Source: Stakelama marina (GTDB taxonomy: Bacteria; Pseudomonadota; Alphaproteobacteria; Sphingomonadales; Sphingomonadaceae). From it: 64,000 bases of DNA. This document shows positions 48,965-60,808 of this stretch, piece by piece. The stretch spans positions 744,001 through 808,000 of the forward strand of contig NZ_JAGRQC010000001.1 of assembly GCF_018122655.1 (NCBI RefSeq). The letters run 5' to 3'. The stretch's first letter is position 1, and each line of letters starts with the position of its first letter. A program made the translations under genes and the position numbers. The notes beneath the pieces were generated by a model. The model searched no databases and was not told the origin of the DNA. It saw only the letters and a program-made list of their open reading frames with translations.

Positions 48965-49044
48965 GGCCGTGCGGCTCCTGTAATTTGATTGTGAATGAAA
49001 GGTGGCGGTTCCCTAGTCGCGCTTGCCCGCTGATGCAAGCGGCG

Positions 49045-49485
49045 TCAGGCCGCCTGCTCCCAGCGCCCCTGCTCGTTCTGCTTCCAGTAGCGCCGCTCGA
49101 CACCCTCCCGCTCCGCAAGCGATTTCCAAGCCTGTCGCGCCTCGACGATGCGTTCCTCGTCGAAGAAGTGAAACACGCGGTCGAAACCGAGCGCGTCGTC
49201 GCGCCACACGCCGTCGACAAGCGCGATGTTCCGCGCCTCGTTTCCTGCCGATGCTTCGCCAGCGATCAGTACCGGCTGGACCGTGTCGCTGCCCGCCCCC
49301 GCCTGCGCATGCGGCAGGAAGCTGTCGGCGGCATAGGACCATAAGAGCTTGTCGAGCAGGCCGCGCTGCGTTTCGCTTTCGCTGACGATCAGCAGCCGGC
49401 CGCCGCCTTCGACCACGCGCTCCGCAATACGCGGCAGCGCGCGGTCGAGCGGCATCAGGGTCAGGTGATAGAAATCGACCTGCAC
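49045..49485 (-). CDS. holC: DNA polymerase III chi subunit
   Basis: Chi links the clamp loader to single-strand binding protein. The short protein (146 residues) begins VQVDFYHLTLMPLDRALPRI and has LLIVSESETQRGLLDKLLW, DSFLPH, and the typical ending RVFHFFDEE to RYWKQNEQGRW. GTG at 49485 is chosen since homology starts at once; the frame is open upstream only antisense to nothing but within pepA. It starts 7 bases after pepA, an arrangement (pepA-holC) seen in E. coli as well. Confidence 0.9.
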   Translation of the reverse strand: MQVDFYHLTLMPLDRALPRIAERVVEGGGRLLIVSESETQRGLLDKLLWSYAADSFLPHAQAGAGSDTVQPVLIAGEASAGNEARNIALVDGVWRDDALGFDRVFHFFDEERIVEARQAWKSLAEREGVERRYWKQNEQGRWEQAA

Positions 49486-49492
49486 CCGTCCA

Positions 49493-50968
49493 TCACTTCT
49501 CGAAATTGTCCGAGACGAACCGGTCGAGAACGCGCACGCCAAAGCCCGTCGCGCCCTTGTCGTAGTTCGGACCGGGCTTGTCCGACCATGCCATGCCGGC
49601 GATGTCGAGATGCGCCCAGCGCACGCCGTCGTTGATGAAGCGCTGCAGGAACTGCGCCGCGGTGATCGAACCCGCCGCACGCGGGCCGACATTCTTCATG
49701 TCGGCGATCTGGCTGTCGAGCAGCTTGTCATAGGTCGCATTGACCGGAAGCCGCCACAGCTTGTCCCCCGACGCCTGCCCCGCCTCGAGCAGCTGGTCGG
49801 CTAGCGCATCGTCGTTCGAAAACACACCGGCATGGTCGTGGCCGAGCGCGATGATCATCGCGCCCGTCAGCGTGGCGAGATCGATGATCGTTTGGGGCGA
49901 ATAGTTCTTCTGCACCCAGCACAGTGCATCGCACAGCACGAGGCGTCCTTCGGCATCGGTATTGATGACCTCGATCGTCTGACCCGACATCGACTTCACG
50001 ACGTCGCCGGGCCGCTGTGCGTTGCCGTCGGGCATGTTTTCGACCAGCCCGCACACGCCGATGACGTTCGCCTTCGCCTTGCGCAGCGCCAGCGCCTTCA
50101 TCGTGCCGGTTACGGCACCGGCACCGCCCATGTCCCATTTCATGTCTTCCATGCCGGCGCCGGGCTTCAGCGAAATGCCGCCCGAATCGAACGTCACGCC
50201 CTTGCCGACGAGCGCGAGGTCGAACTTGTCGCTGTCGGGATTGCCCTTCCACCGCATGACCAGCAGTCGCGGTGCGCGGCGCGATCCCTGCGCCACGCCG
50301 AGCAGCGCAAGCATGCCGAGTTCGCGCATCTGCTTCTCGTCGAGCGCCTCGACCTCGATCCCGGCTTCCTTCAGCTTTTCGGCGCGCTCGACGAAGCTTT
50401 CCGGGTACAGAACGTTGGCCGGTTCGGTGACGAGTTCACGCGTCAGCTCCATGCCCTGGGTCACGGCATTCGCCGCCTGCCACGCCGCTTCCGTGCCCTG
50501 CGGGGCTCCTACGACGGTCAGCGTCTTCAGCGTCGGCTTCTGTCGATCGGCCATCGTGGTGCGATAGATGTCATAACGCCATGCGCGCTGCGCCGCGGCT
50601 GCTGCGAACCGCGCGGTGCCGGTCGCGTCGACATCGGCATGACCCGCCATATCGACCGCGATGGAGGCCGCGCCCGAGGCAAGATATTTAGCCGCGACGG
50701 CACCGCCGGCACGTTCCAGGTCACGCTCGGTTCCGCTGCCGATACCGACCAGCGCATATTGCGATACCGCGTCGCTGCCATCGGTAAACACCTCTACCAG
50801 CGTGCCGGCATCGCCCTCGAAACGGCTGGCCTTTGCAGCGTTGCCGAGCAGCTTTCCCGCGGTTTCGCCAAATGCACTCAGGTCCTTTCCGGCAAGACCG
50901 CCTTTGGGAACCGGGAATATGACGACGGAAGCATCGCTGGGGCGATTGGCGGCGAACTGGATTTGCAT
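49493..50968 (-). CDS. pepA: Leucyl aminopeptidase (M17)
   Basis: Cytoplasmic di-metal aminopeptidase that removes N-terminal Leu and other residues. The M17 signature NTDAEGRLVL is present, preceded by the lysine in GKGVTFDSGGISLKP and DMGGAGAV. In E. coli PepA also binds DNA; nothing here shows whether this one does. ATG at 50968 gives 491 residues; AAGGA lies 11 bases upstream. It is divergent from lptD with 168 bases between. Confidence 0.97.
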   Translation of the reverse strand: MQIQFAANRPSDASVVIFPVPKGGLAGKDLSAFGETAGKLLGNAAKASRFEGDAGTLVEVFTDGSDAVSQYALVGIGSGTERDLERAGGAVAAKYLASGAASIAVDMAGHADVDATGTARFAAAAAQRAWRYDIYRTTMADRQKPTLKTLTVVGAPQGTEAAWQAANAVTQGMELTRELVTEPANVLYPESFVERAEKLKEAGIEVEALDEKQMRELGMLALLGVAQGSRRAPRLLVMRWKGNPDSDKFDLALVGKGVTFDSGGISLKPGAGMEDMKWDMGGAGAVTGTMKALALRKAKANVIGVCGLVENMPDGNAQRPGDVVKSMSGQTIEVINTDAEGRLVLCDALCWVQKNYSPQTIIDLATLTGAMIIALGHDHAGVFSNDDALADQLLEAGQASGDKLWRLPVNATYDKLLDSQIADMKNVGPRAAGSITAAQFLQRFINDGVRWAHLDIAGMAWSDKPGPNYDKGATGFGVRVLDRFVSDNFEK

Positions 50969-51136
50969 GCGGACGTATTTCCTTGTCTTTTCGCTTTGGT
51001 TGCTTGCACAGGCGCCCGATGTAGGGAAGTGAACGCGAAACGGCAAAGCCTGCTTCGTGAGATTGCGGGATCGCCCTGCTAGTGCGATAGGGCCGGCTTT
51101 GACCGCAACCGCGGACCAAGGGGAGTTGTTCCAGTC
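50969..51136 (+). other. Divergent pepA-lptD intergenic region
   Basis: This is the longest non-coding stretch of the window, 168 bases, and must hold promoters in both directions. On the minus strand TTGCCG is followed 17 bases later by TACATC, a weak possible promoter for pepA. For lptD, AAGGGGAG lies 11 bases before its GTG. I see no hairpin, repeat or small gene. Confidence 0.4.
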
Positions 51137-53386
51137 GTGACGCGCAAGGCCCTGTTGCTTTCCGGCGCGCTGTCGCTGTCGCTGTCGCTGTGCGCGGCAA
51201 CGGCGGCCCATGCGCAGGATCTGCAAGACCGTTCGGTCGAAGCGCCTCCTCCCTCGCAGGACCCGCTGCCCACCGACAGCGAGCAGATTCAGTTCAGCGC
51301 CGATACGTTCGAATATGACAGCAAGGCCGATATCGTCACGGTCAGCGGGGATGTGCGGCTGTATCGGCGCGGCGACCGTCTGCGCGCGGACAAGGTCGTG
51401 TGGAACCGCAAGACCGGCCAGATCGTCGCGACCGGCAATATCGCCGTCACCAACCCGCAGGGCGACACCGCCTATGGCGACCGGATCGAGCTGACCGACT
51501 CGCTGCGCGACGGCATGGTCGAAAACATGCTGGTCGTCCTTGAACAGGGCGGACGCATCGCCGCAAGGCAGGGCACGCGCAACGAAGACGGCACGATCCG
51601 CGTCGAGGACGCGGCCTACACGCCCTGCTCGGTCACCGATTCGAAGGGCTGCCCCAAAAAACCGTCATGGAAGATTACCGCGGCCAAGGTCGTGTACGAC
51701 CCGGTAAAGCAGCGCATCCGCTATAGCGGCGCCAGCCTGGAAGTGTTCGGCCTGCCGATCCCCCTGCCCGCCTTTTCGCATCCGGTGGGCGATACCAGCG
51801 ATAGCGGATTGCTCGCGCCCGATGTCCGGTACGACCGGGTCAACGGGTTCGAAGCCGCGCTGCCCTATTTCTTCAGCCTCGCCCCGAACCGCGACCTGAC
51901 GGTCACACCGCATATCTTCACCAGCGCGCTGCCGATGCTGGAGGCCGAATACCGCGAACTGAACGAAATCGGCGCGTTCCGCGTGACGGGGTACGGAACC
52001 TATAGCCGGCGCAGCGACGACCTGTTGACCAGCGCCACGCCGGCCAACAGCCAGAACGACTTTCGCGGCTATATCGACGCCGTCGGGCGGTACCAGTTCA
52101 CGCCGAAATGGAGCGTCAGCGGCTCCGTCCGGCTCACGTCGGACGATACCTTTCTGCGCCGCTACGACATTTCGCGCGACGACCGGCTCCGCAATAATCT
52201 GAATGTAGAACGGATCGACCGCGACAGCTATCTCTCGGTTCAGGGCTGGTACGTTCAGACGCTGCGCGCGGGAGAAAGCCAGTCGATGCAGCCGATCGCG
52301 CTGCCCGAGATCGATTATCGCCATCGTTTCGCCAATGCGCTGCTGGGCGGCAACGTGCTGCTGCACCTCAATACGCTCGGCATTTCGAGAACCGAGGGCC
52401 AGGACACGCAGCGCGCGTTCGCTTCCGCACGCTGGAGCCTGCGCCGCGTGACCACAATGGGTCAGGAGGTCACGCTCACCGCCTATGCCCGCGGCGATGT
52501 CTATCATGCCAACAATACGCTTCTCACCACGGTGCCGAGTTATCGTGGTGAAGACGGGGTCCATGCACGCGCGATCGGTGCGCTCGCGCTCGACGTAAAA
52601 TGGCCGTTCATCGGCAAGTTCATGAACGGGACGCAGCGCATCACGCCGCGATTCCAGATCGTCGCATCGCCGAAGGTCAACAACATGGACATCCCCAACG
52701 AAGACGCCCGCGCGGTCGATCTCGAGGATTCGAACCTGTTCGCGCTCAACCGGTTTCCCGGATATGACCGGTTCGAGGATTCGACCCGCTTCACCTACGG
52801 CGTCGATTGGGCGGTCAGCCTGCCGGGATTCGAGCTGAACGCGACGGTGGGGCAAAGCTATCGCCTGTCGACACGACCGACCATCTTTCCGCAGGGAACC
52901 GGGCTGACCGATCGCTTTTCCGATATCGTCGGCAGGACCGAGCTTCGCTACCGCGATTTCGTCTCGGTCATCCACCGCTACCGGCTCGACAAGGACGGTC
53001 TCGCGGTGCGCCGGAACGAAATCGACGCCACGATCGGATCGCGCAAGACCTATGTGATGCTCGGTTATCTGCGGCTCAACCGCAATATCGATCCTTCGCT
53101 GGAGGACCTGCGCGATCGTGAAGAGGCGCGCGTCGGTGGGCGCGTGCAGTTCACCAATTTCTGGTCGGTGTTCGGATCGGCGACGGTCGACCTTACCGAC
53201 CGCAGCGAAGACGTGCTTTCGCTATCCGACGGTTTCACGCCGATCCGTCACCGTCTTGGCATTGCATATGAGGATGACTGCCTAAAGCTTGGCCTCACGT
53301 GGAAGCGCGACTATGAAGACACCGGGGATGCTCGGCGGGGAAATAGCTATCTGCTGACATTGGCGTTCAAGAATCTCGGCCGCTAA
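51137..53386 (+). CDS. lptD: LPS-assembly protein LptD
   Basis: Outer-membrane beta-barrel that inserts lipopolysaccharide, or a replacement glycolipid, at the cell surface. A signal peptide (1-28, ends AHAQD) is followed by an OstA/LptA-like N-terminal jellyroll (FEYDSKADIVTVSGDVRLYRRG), then the barrel (for example FSHPVGDTSDSGLL, IDYRHRFAN) up to a terminal strand. At 749 residues it is somewhat short, as often in alphaproteobacteria. Start is GTG. Cysteines CSVTDSKGC suggest the disulfide pair. The lptD-surA-pdxA-rsmA order matches E. coli. Confidence 0.93.
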   Translation: MTRKALLLSGALSLSLSLCAATAAHAQDLQDRSVEAPPPSQDPLPTDSEQIQFSADTFEYDSKADIVTVSGDVRLYRRGDRLRADKVVWNRKTGQIVATGNIAVTNPQGDTAYGDRIELTDSLRDGMVENMLVVLEQGGRIAARQGTRNEDGTIRVEDAAYTPCSVTDSKGCPKKPSWKITAAKVVYDPVKQRIRYSGASLEVFGLPIPLPAFSHPVGDTSDSGLLAPDVRYDRVNGFEAALPYFFSLAPNRDLTVTPHIFTSALPMLEAEYRELNEIGAFRVTGYGTYSRRSDDLLTSATPANSQNDFRGYIDAVGRYQFTPKWSVSGSVRLTSDDTFLRRYDISRDDRLRNNLNVERIDRDSYLSVQGWYVQTLRAGESQSMQPIALPEIDYRHRFANALLGGNVLLHLNTLGISRTEGQDTQRAFASARWSLRRVTTMGQEVTLTAYARGDVYHANNTLLTTVPSYRGEDGVHARAIGALALDVKWPFIGKFMNGTQRITPRFQIVASPKVNNMDIPNEDARAVDLEDSNLFALNRFPGYDRFEDSTRFTYGVDWAVSLPGFELNATVGQSYRLSTRPTIFPQGTGLTDRFSDIVGRTELRYRDFVSVIHRYRLDKDGLAVRRNEIDATIGSRKTYVMLGYLRLNRNIDPSLEDLRDREEARVGGRVQFTNFWSVFGSATVDLTDRSEDVLSLSDGFTPIRHRLGIAYEDDCLKLGLTWKRDYEDTGDARRGNSYLLTLAFKNLGR

Positions 53387-53468
53387 GCGGGCGTTCAGGC
53401 GGATTTTGCGATAGACCGCCGTCACGCGCTCCGGCGCCGCACGAAAAAGGTTTGTGATTTTGCTGACT

Positions 53469-54821
53469 ATGAAGATTTCGAAACTGACGCGATTGGGTTC
53501 GGTTGCCGCGATTGCCGGGGGGCTGCTCGCCACGACGGCGCTGGTCGCGCAGACGGTTCCGGACGATGCGACGCCGGCGGCGAATCTAGACCTGCCCGAC
53601 AATCTGCAGGTGTTCGGCAAGACCGACCCCAATGTTCGCAAGCCCACCGCGATCGTCAACAATGCGGTCATCACCGGCACCGATGTCGATCGCCGTCTGG
53701 CGATGGTCGCGGCGCTCAACAACATTACCGTCACCAGCGAAGAACAGCGCCAGCAGCTTCGCTTGCAGATCCTGCGCTCGCTGATCGACGAAACGCTCGA
53801 GATTCAGGCGGCCAAGGCGCACGACATCACGGTGTCGAAGGGGGAAATCGACCAGGCCTATGCCCGCCTTGCCAAGCGGTTCAACAAGACCCCCGATGAA
53901 CTCACCGACTTTCTTCAGAAGTCCGGTTCTTCGGTGGCTTCGCTGCGGCGGCAGATTGAAGGCGAGCTCGCCTGGGGCCGGCTCCTTCGCCAGCAGGTCG
54001 AACCCTTCGTCAATGTTGGCGACGAGGAAGTTCAGGCGATCCTGAAGCGGATGGAGGCTTCGAAGGGCACCGAGGAATATCACCTCAAGGAAATCTACCT
54101 CTCGGCCAATCCGTCGAACGAACAGCAGGTCTATGCCGAGGGTCAGAAGATGATCCAGCAGATGAAGCAGGGCGCGCCGTTCGAATATTTCGCCCGCACC
54201 TATTCCGAGGCGACGACGCGCGCCAAGAATGGCGATCTCGGTTGGGTCCGCCCCGCCATGCTGCCGCAGCAGCTCGCAGAGGCCGCGGGCTCGATGCAGA
54301 TCGGGCAGGTTGCCGGGCCGATCCAGATTCCCGGCGGATTCTCGATCCTCTATCTGGTCGACAGCCGTCAGGTTCTGACCGCCGATCCGCGCGACGCGCG
54401 CCTCAGCCTGCGCCAGTTGACGATCAACTTCCCCAAGGGCACGACCGAAGCGCAGGCGCAGGCCAAGGCTGCCGAGTTCGGGAAGGTCACCCAGTCGATG
54501 CAGGGCTGCGGCGACGTGTCGAACGCCGCCGCGAAGCTGAATGCGGAGGTCGTCGACAACGATCAGATCCGGATTCGCGATCTGCCGCCACAGCTTCAGG
54601 AAATCATGCTCAAGCTGAAGGTCGGTCAGGCCACGCCGCCGTTCGGCTCACCCGACCAGGGCGTGCGTGTCCTGGTGATGTGCGGCCGCGACGATCCCAA
54701 GAGCGCATCGCTGCCCTCGGCAGACCAGATCCAGTCGAACCTCGAGCAGCAGCGCGTCAATCTTCGCGCCGACCGAATGCTGCGCGACCTTCGGCGCGAC
54801 GCGATCATCGAATATCGCTGA
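53469..54821 (+). CDS. surA: SurA-type periplasmic peptidyl-prolyl isomerase
   Basis: Chaperone and PPIase that delivers outer-membrane proteins, including LptD, to the BAM complex. It has a signal peptide (about 1-28, ends ALVAQ), an N-terminal helical SurA domain (residues 58-165, with LRLQILRSLIDETLEIQAA), a parvulin PPIase domain (about 200-300; YHLKEIYLSA, FEYFARTYSE, GDLGWVRPAMLP), and a degenerate second PPIase-like region with a Cys pair. ATG at 53469 fits the signal peptide. 82 bases after lptD. Confidence 0.92.
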   Translation: MKISKLTRLGSVAAIAGGLLATTALVAQTVPDDATPAANLDLPDNLQVFGKTDPNVRKPTAIVNNAVITGTDVDRRLAMVAALNNITVTSEEQRQQLRLQILRSLIDETLEIQAAKAHDITVSKGEIDQAYARLAKRFNKTPDELTDFLQKSGSSVASLRRQIEGELAWGRLLRQQVEPFVNVGDEEVQAILKRMEASKGTEEYHLKEIYLSANPSNEQQVYAEGQKMIQQMKQGAPFEYFARTYSEATTRAKNGDLGWVRPAMLPQQLAEAAGSMQIGQVAGPIQIPGGFSILYLVDSRQVLTADPRDARLSLRQLTINFPKGTTEAQAQAKAAEFGKVTQSMQGCGDVSNAAAKLNAEVVDNDQIRIRDLPPQLQEIMLKLKVGQATPPFGSPDQGVRVLVMCGRDDPKSASLPSADQIQSNLEQQRVNLRADRMLRDLRRDAIIEYR

Positions 54822-54834
54822 GAGGAGGTAAGCG

Positions 54835-55845
54835 ATGGTTCGGCCGCTGGCGATCGCAATGGGCGATCCCGCCGGGATCGGTCCTGAGATCATCGCCAAA
54901 TCGTGGACGGCGCGCGAGCTTCATTCGCTCGCGCCGTTCTTCGCGATTGGCGACACGCGCGCGATTTCGGCAGTTGCGGATACGCCTGTCCGGAGGATCG
55001 ACAGTCCGGAACAGGCCGCCTCGGTATTCGATGAGGCGATCCCCGTATTGCCGGTCGACAGTTCGAGCGAGATTCGTCCGGGTAATCCCGACCGTGACGG
55101 CGCGCGGTGCGCGCTGCAGTCGCTCGAGCTTGCTGTCGGGTTGACGCGGTCGCATGCCGCGGGTGCGCTCGTCACCGGCCCTGTCGCGAAACACCGTCTC
55201 TACGACATCGGCTTCACCCACCCCGGGCAGACCGAATTCGTTGCCGAACGGTGCGGTGTTTCGCGCGACAATGCGGTGATGATGCTTGCCGGCCCCACGC
55301 TGCGCGTCGTGCCCGTGACCACGCACATGCCGCTGGCCGACGTCGCATCGACGCTATCGGTCGAGTTGATCGTCGCCAAGGGCCGGGCAACCGCACGCGG
55401 CCTGCAACGCAATTTCGGCATCGACAAGCCGCGCCTCGCATTCGCCGGGTTCAATCCGCATGCGGGTGAGAATGGCGCGATCGGGACCGAGGAAATCGAC
55501 TATCTGATCCCCGCGATCGAGATCCTTCGTGCCGAGGGCATCGACGCAACCGGGCCCTTTGCCGCCGACACGATGTTTCATGCGCGGGCGCGTTCAACCT
55601 TCGATGCCGTCTTGTGCCTTTATCACGACCAGGCGCTTATCCCGATCAAGACGCTCCATTTCGATGAAGGCGTCAACATCACGCTCGGCCTGCCCATCGT
55701 CCGCACCTCGCCCGACCATGGCACCGCCTTCGGCATTGCCGGAACCGACGAAGCCGAGCCGGGGGCAATGATCGCCGCGATCCGACTGGCGGCGAGCGCT
55801 GCCCAGTTGCGAGAGGAATATGCCGCGGGCTGCCGCGACAAATGA
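54835..55845 (+). CDS. pdxA: 4-hydroxythreonine-4-phosphate dehydrogenase
   Basis: NAD-dependent enzyme of pyridoxal phosphate synthesis. Family features: [13 protein letters not shown] at the start, [24 protein letters not shown] with metal ligands, NPHAGENG and [14 protein letters not shown]. At 336 residues the length is standard. Its ATG is preceded by GAGAGGAGG about 7 bases upstream. It overlaps rsmA by four bases. Confidence 0.97.
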   Translation: MVRPLAIAMGDPAGIGPEIIAKSWTARELHSLAPFFAIGDTRAISAVADTPVRRIDSPEQAASVFDEAIPVLPVDSSSEIRPGNPDRDGARCALQSLELAVGLTRSHAAGALVTGPVAKHRLYDIGFTHPGQTEFVAERCGVSRDNAVMMLAGPTLRVVPVTTHMPLADVASTLSVELIVAKGRATARGLQRNFGIDKPRLAFAGFNPHAGENGAIGTEEIDYLIPAIEILRAEGIDATGPFAADTMFHARARSTFDAVLCLYHDQALIPIKTLHFDEGVNITLGLPIVRTSPDHGTAFGIAGTDEAEPGAMIAAIRLAASAAQLREEYAAGCRDK

Positions 55846-56675
55846 ACGCGCCCGGGGCGCCCGATCTTCCTCCGCTGCGCGACGTCATTCGCCGCTATGA
55901 CCTCGCGGCAAAGAAGTCGCTGGGCCAGAATTTCCTGTTCGATTCGCAACTGCTCGCGCGGATAGCTGCCGTGCCGGGCGATCTGCGCGATCGCGATGTC
56001 CTCGAAATCGGCCCCGGACCCGGCGGATTGACGCGTGCGCTGCTCGCTGCCGGCGCGAACGTCACCGCCATAGAGCGCGACACCCGCTGCATTCCGGCCC
56101 TTCAGGAGCTCTCAGCCGCCTATCCTGGCAAGCTGCGCCTGATAGAAGGCGACGCGCTCGACATCGACGCCCCTTCGCTCTTTTCGCAGCGGCCGCATAT
56201 CGTCGCCAACCTGCCCTATAACGTCGGTACCGCGCTCCTCGTCGGATGGCTGTCGAGCGCCTGGGAACCATGGTGGGAAAGCCTGACGCTGATGTTCCAG
56301 CGCGAGGTCGCCGAACGGATCGTCGCACGACCCGGCAGCGACCATTATGGGCGACTGGCCGTTCTGGCGCAGTGGCGGACGAGCGCGCGGATCGCGATGC
56401 CGGTACACCGTTCCGCCTTCACGCCGCCGCCCAAGGTCATGTCGGCCGTCGTTCATATCACGCCGGGGGTGATGCCTGACGGCATTGATCCCGCCATGCT
56501 GGAGAGATTGACCGCGACCGCGTTCGGGCAGCGGCGCAAGATGCTGCGCCAGAGCCTGAAAGCACTGCCCGGTGCGCTCGACGCGCTGGCCGCTATCGGG
56601 ATCGATCCGACGCGGCGGCCCGAAACGCTCTCTATCTCCGAATTTCTTTCGATCGCACGCTGTCTGAGCGGCTGA
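55842..56675 (+). CDS. rsmA: 16S rRNA dimethyladenosine methyltransferase RsmA
   Basis: KsgA: SAM-dependent enzyme that dimethylates two adjacent adenines near the 3' end of 16S rRNA; loss confers kasugamycin resistance. The signatures [27 protein letters not shown] (SAM motif I) and [11 protein letters not shown] (motif IV) are clear. Length 277 residues. It is the last gene of the lptD operon; three bases separate its stop from the TPR gene coming from the other side. Confidence 0.97.
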   Translation: MNAPGAPDLPPLRDVIRRYDLAAKKSLGQNFLFDSQLLARIAAVPGDLRDRDVLEIGPGPGGLTRALLAAGANVTAIERDTRCIPALQELSAAYPGKLRLIEGDALDIDAPSLFSQRPHIVANLPYNVGTALLVGWLSSAWEPWWESLTLMFQREVAERIVARPGSDHYGRLAVLAQWRTSARIAMPVHRSAFTPPPKVMSAVVHITPGVMPDGIDPAMLERLTATAFGQRRKMLRQSLKALPGALDALAAIGIDPTRRPETLSISEFLSIARCLSG

Positions 56676-56678
56676 TCG

Positions 56679-57194
56679 TCAGTTCTTGTCTTCCGACGTC
56701 GGCTCGGGCTTCACCGTCTGTTCGGCGACAACGTTCGCGGGCGGCCCTTTGGCGATGACCGCGGCGAGCTGATCGGCGGCGCCGCACCCCTTGCTGCCGC
56801 AGATTTTCTTGATCTTCGCGAGATTCTCTTCAGCCTTGGTAACCGCGCCCTTGGCAACCATCGCTTCGCCCTGACCGCGCAGCGCGGTAACGTCGTTCGG
56901 GTCGAGCTTGAGCGCTTCGCGGTAGAAACGGATCGCCTTGCCGTTCAGTCCCTGTGCGTGCGCCACGCCGCCCAGCGCGACAAAGGCAGCACGGTTGCGC
57001 GGATCGACGGCAAGCGCGGTTTCGTAATTGTCGTTCGCCGCTTCCAGCTTGCCGGCGGCCTGTGCGGCCTCGCCCTTCTTCACCAGGGCGACCGAACGCG
57101 CGTCGATCTGGTTGTCGGGCCGCTGGCCGTAGAGCGAGGTCGATACGCTGACCAACGTCAGGGCAATAGCAGCCGAAATGGCGGTAAACCGCAT
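56679..57194 (-). CDS. Exported TPR-repeat protein
   Basis: A 171-residue periplasmic protein with a signal peptide (1-23, ends LYGQ) and two or three tetratricopeptide-like repeats (about 35-125; AANDNYETALAVDPRNRAAF, KAIRFYREALKLDPNDVTAL). The C-terminal region has a Cys pair (KICGSKGCG) and an acidic tail. TPRs bind proteins; the partner is not known. The ATG at 57194 suits the signal peptide. It follows an RsmB-like gene with a 32-base gap. Confidence 0.82.
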   Translation of the reverse strand: MRFTAISAAIALTLVSVSTSLYGQRPDNQIDARSVALVKKGEAAQAAGKLEAANDNYETALAVDPRNRAAFVALGGVAHAQGLNGKAIRFYREALKLDPNDVTALRGQGEAMVAKGAVTKAEENLAKIKKICGSKGCGAADQLAAVIAKGPPANVVAEQTVKPEPTSEDKN

Positions 57195-57226
57195 GATCGT
57201 CTCCGATAGATTACGCGCGCCCAGCG

Positions 57227-58414
57227 CTAGCACGGGCGCACCAGCTTCGCGACAAAAAAGCCGTCGGTGGAATCCTTCGCCGGCGTCAGACGAACGCCCC
57301 CGCCGCGATCCGTGCCCGCCGGCAGTTCGGGCTTTTCCGCCGTCCAGTCGGGGTGGCGTTCCAGAAACGCCTCGACCTGCTTGGTGCCCTCATCGTCGAG
57401 CAACGAACACACGATATAGACCAGCGCACCACCGGGCTTCACAAGCTCCGCACCGACCTCGATCAGCCTTTCCTGCAGCGACACGAAATTCTCGATCCGT
57501 CCGGGCGTCAGCCGCCACCGCGCTTCGGGGTTGCGACGCCATGTCCCGGTTCCCGAACAGGGCGCATCGACCAGCACTATATCGGCCGCGGACGCGAGAT
57601 CGGCGAGCTGATCGCGTTCCTCGCCCGGATTGAGCAACCGCGTCTCGGCGATCGAAACGCCTGCCCGATTGGCGCGTGGTTCGAGCTTGCGCAGCCGCCC
57701 ACGGTCCGAATCGCTTGCTACGATACGCCCGCGATTGGCCATCAGCGCCGCCAGTGCGAGCGTCTTGCCACCGCCGCCGGCGCACAGGTCGACGACCGTC
57801 ATCCCGGGAGCAGCGCCAGCCGCCAGCGAGACGATCTGGCTTCCGGCGTCCTGAATCTCGAACGCGCCCTTGCGGTACAGCGGATGCTTGTCGAGCATCG
57901 TGTCGGGCGGTAGCCGCAACCCCATCGGCGCGTGGTGGAGCCTCTCGGCATCCTCTAGCTCGCGTTCGACCTCTTCGATCGTCGCCCGGAGCGGATTGAC
58001 GCGGATGTCGAGCGGCGCACGCGCCAGCAGCGAAGTCTGGTCCCACTCACCGATGTTCGATTCCTGCAACGGATCGGCCATCCAGGTGGGGGCGCGTCCC
58101 TCTTCGGCGGGTGTTTCCTCTGCGGCGATCGTCGACGGACCATAGCGTTCGGCGCCGAAATGTTCGAGCAGGTCGGGCCGCCGCCGGGCAAGCGCCAGCA
58201 TAGCGGCACGGCCGTTTTCCGGACAGTCGCCGAGCAACCGCACCGCGTCATAGACCAGCGACCGGATCGCCCGGCGATCTTGCGATCCGGCGTAGCGACG
58301 GCTGGCGAAATAGCGTGCGATGATCGTATCGGCCGCCGCGCCCTGGTCGCGCGCGGCCTTGATGATCTTGTCGAGGATCTCGATCCCCGCCTGCGTCCGT
58401 GCGGCTGGCGTCAT
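57227..58414 (-). CDS. RsmB/NOP2-family RNA methyltransferase
   Basis: SAM-dependent RNA cytosine-C5 methyltransferase, probably acting on 16S rRNA. An N-terminal NusB-like helical region (about 8-70) precedes the Rossmann core: motif I VVDLCAGGGGKTLALAA, PC motif DAPCSGTGTWRRNP, and the second catalytic cysteine in YIVCSLL. Length 395 residues with the ATG at 58414. It starts four bases after guaB, so they are co-transcribed. Confidence 0.9.
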   Translation of the reverse strand: MTPAARTQAGIEILDKIIKAARDQGAAADTIIARYFASRRYAGSQDRRAIRSLVYDAVRLLGDCPENGRAAMLALARRRPDLLEHFGAERYGPSTIAAEETPAEEGRAPTWMADPLQESNIGEWDQTSLLARAPLDIRVNPLRATIEEVERELEDAERLHHAPMGLRLPPDTMLDKHPLYRKGAFEIQDAGSQIVSLAAGAAPGMTVVDLCAGGGGKTLALAALMANRGRIVASDSDRGRLRKLEPRANRAGVSIAETRLLNPGEERDQLADLASAADIVLVDAPCSGTGTWRRNPEARWRLTPGRIENFVSLQERLIEVGAELVKPGGALVYIVCSLLDDEGTKQVEAFLERHPDWTAEKPELPAGTDRGGGVRLTPAKDSTDGFFVAKLVRPC

Positions 58415-58418
58415 TCGG

Positions 58419-59942
<1,524 letters not shown>

Positions 59943-60761
59943 CTAGTGGGTGTCGATACGATCGATCAGCGCCCGTGCCTGTCGCACATGCATCGCCTCG
60001 ATCATCCGGTCGCGAAACCGCTCCGCGCCGTCCGAAGCGGCAGCGACGAGCGCCCTCGCCTCCTCCACCTCTTCGGGCGTCGGCGAAAAGGCGCGGCGCG
60101 CGACCGCAAGTTGCCCCGGATGGATCAGCGTCTTGCCGTCAAACCCGATCGCCCGGCCCTGAACGCACTCATGCTCAAGTCCCTCGACATCATCCAGCGC
60201 GTTGAAAACGCCGTCGAGCGCCCAGCACCCGCCCGCGCGCGCCGCGAGCACGATGGTCTGCAATGCAAGCGCAAGCCCGTCGCGCGGCGCCGCTGCCGGG
60301 ATACGCAATTCGCTTCGCAAGTCGTTGGTGCCGGCGATCAGGCAGGTCACGCCGTCGAGCGCTGCGATCGCCGACGCATTCAGCACGCCTTTCGGTGTTT
60401 CGATCATTACCATCAACGGCTTGCCGACCGCAGCGGCAACCTTCTTCACGCCTTCCGCCTCCTCCGCCTTGGGCAATATCGCGAAATCGGCGGCGGAGTT
60501 GGCCACCGCCGCGATGTCCGCGCCATGCTCTGCGCTTTCCGCACCATTGACCCGGATGGCGAGCAGCTTTCCGTCAAAGCCGTCTTGCGCCGCCGCCACG
60601 GCGGCATCCCTCGCCGCCTCCTTCTGCGCGGCGGGCACGGCGTCTTCGAGGTCGAGCAGGATGATATCGGCTTCGAGCGTTCGCGCCTTGGCGATCGCGC
60701 GCGGGTTCGATGCGGGAAGAAAAAGCGCGGTTCTCGGCGCTATCGCGTGGACTGTGGTCAT
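59943..60761 (-). CDS. HpcH/HpaI- or CitE-like CoA ester lyase
   Basis: Cytoplasmic TIM-barrel lyase that cleaves or forms acyl-CoA C-C bonds; the relatives include citrate lyase beta and malyl-CoA lyase. Family segments LFLPASNPRAI, IILLDLEDAVP (metal Asp/Glu), LAIRVNG, and MIETPKGVLNASAIA are visible. At 272 residues it is a stand-alone CitE-like protein; no citCDF genes are near, so the substrate is unknown. ATG at 60761 starts the homology. It is divergent from the SPFH gene with 47 bases. Confidence 0.87.
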   Translation of the reverse strand: MTTVHAIAPRTALFLPASNPRAIAKARTLEADIILLDLEDAVPAAQKEAARDAAVAAAQDGFDGKLLAIRVNGAESAEHGADIAAVANSAADFAILPKAEEAEGVKKVAAAVGKPLMVMIETPKGVLNASAIAALDGVTCLIAGTNDLRSELRIPAAAPRDGLALALQTIVLAARAGGCWALDGVFNALDDVEGLEHECVQGRAIGFDGKTLIHPGQLAVARRAFSPTPEEVEEARALVAAASDGAERFRDRMIEAMHVRQARALIDRIDTH

Positions 60762-60808
60762 GGCTTCGCTATGGTAACAGGACAATCAGTGCTTTGGGGA
60801 GAGTCGGG

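Noticed and set aside
49020..49041. CGCTTGC/GCAAGCG hairpin just after holC
   Set aside because: Only seven pairs with an 8-base loop and no T-run; not enough to call a terminator.
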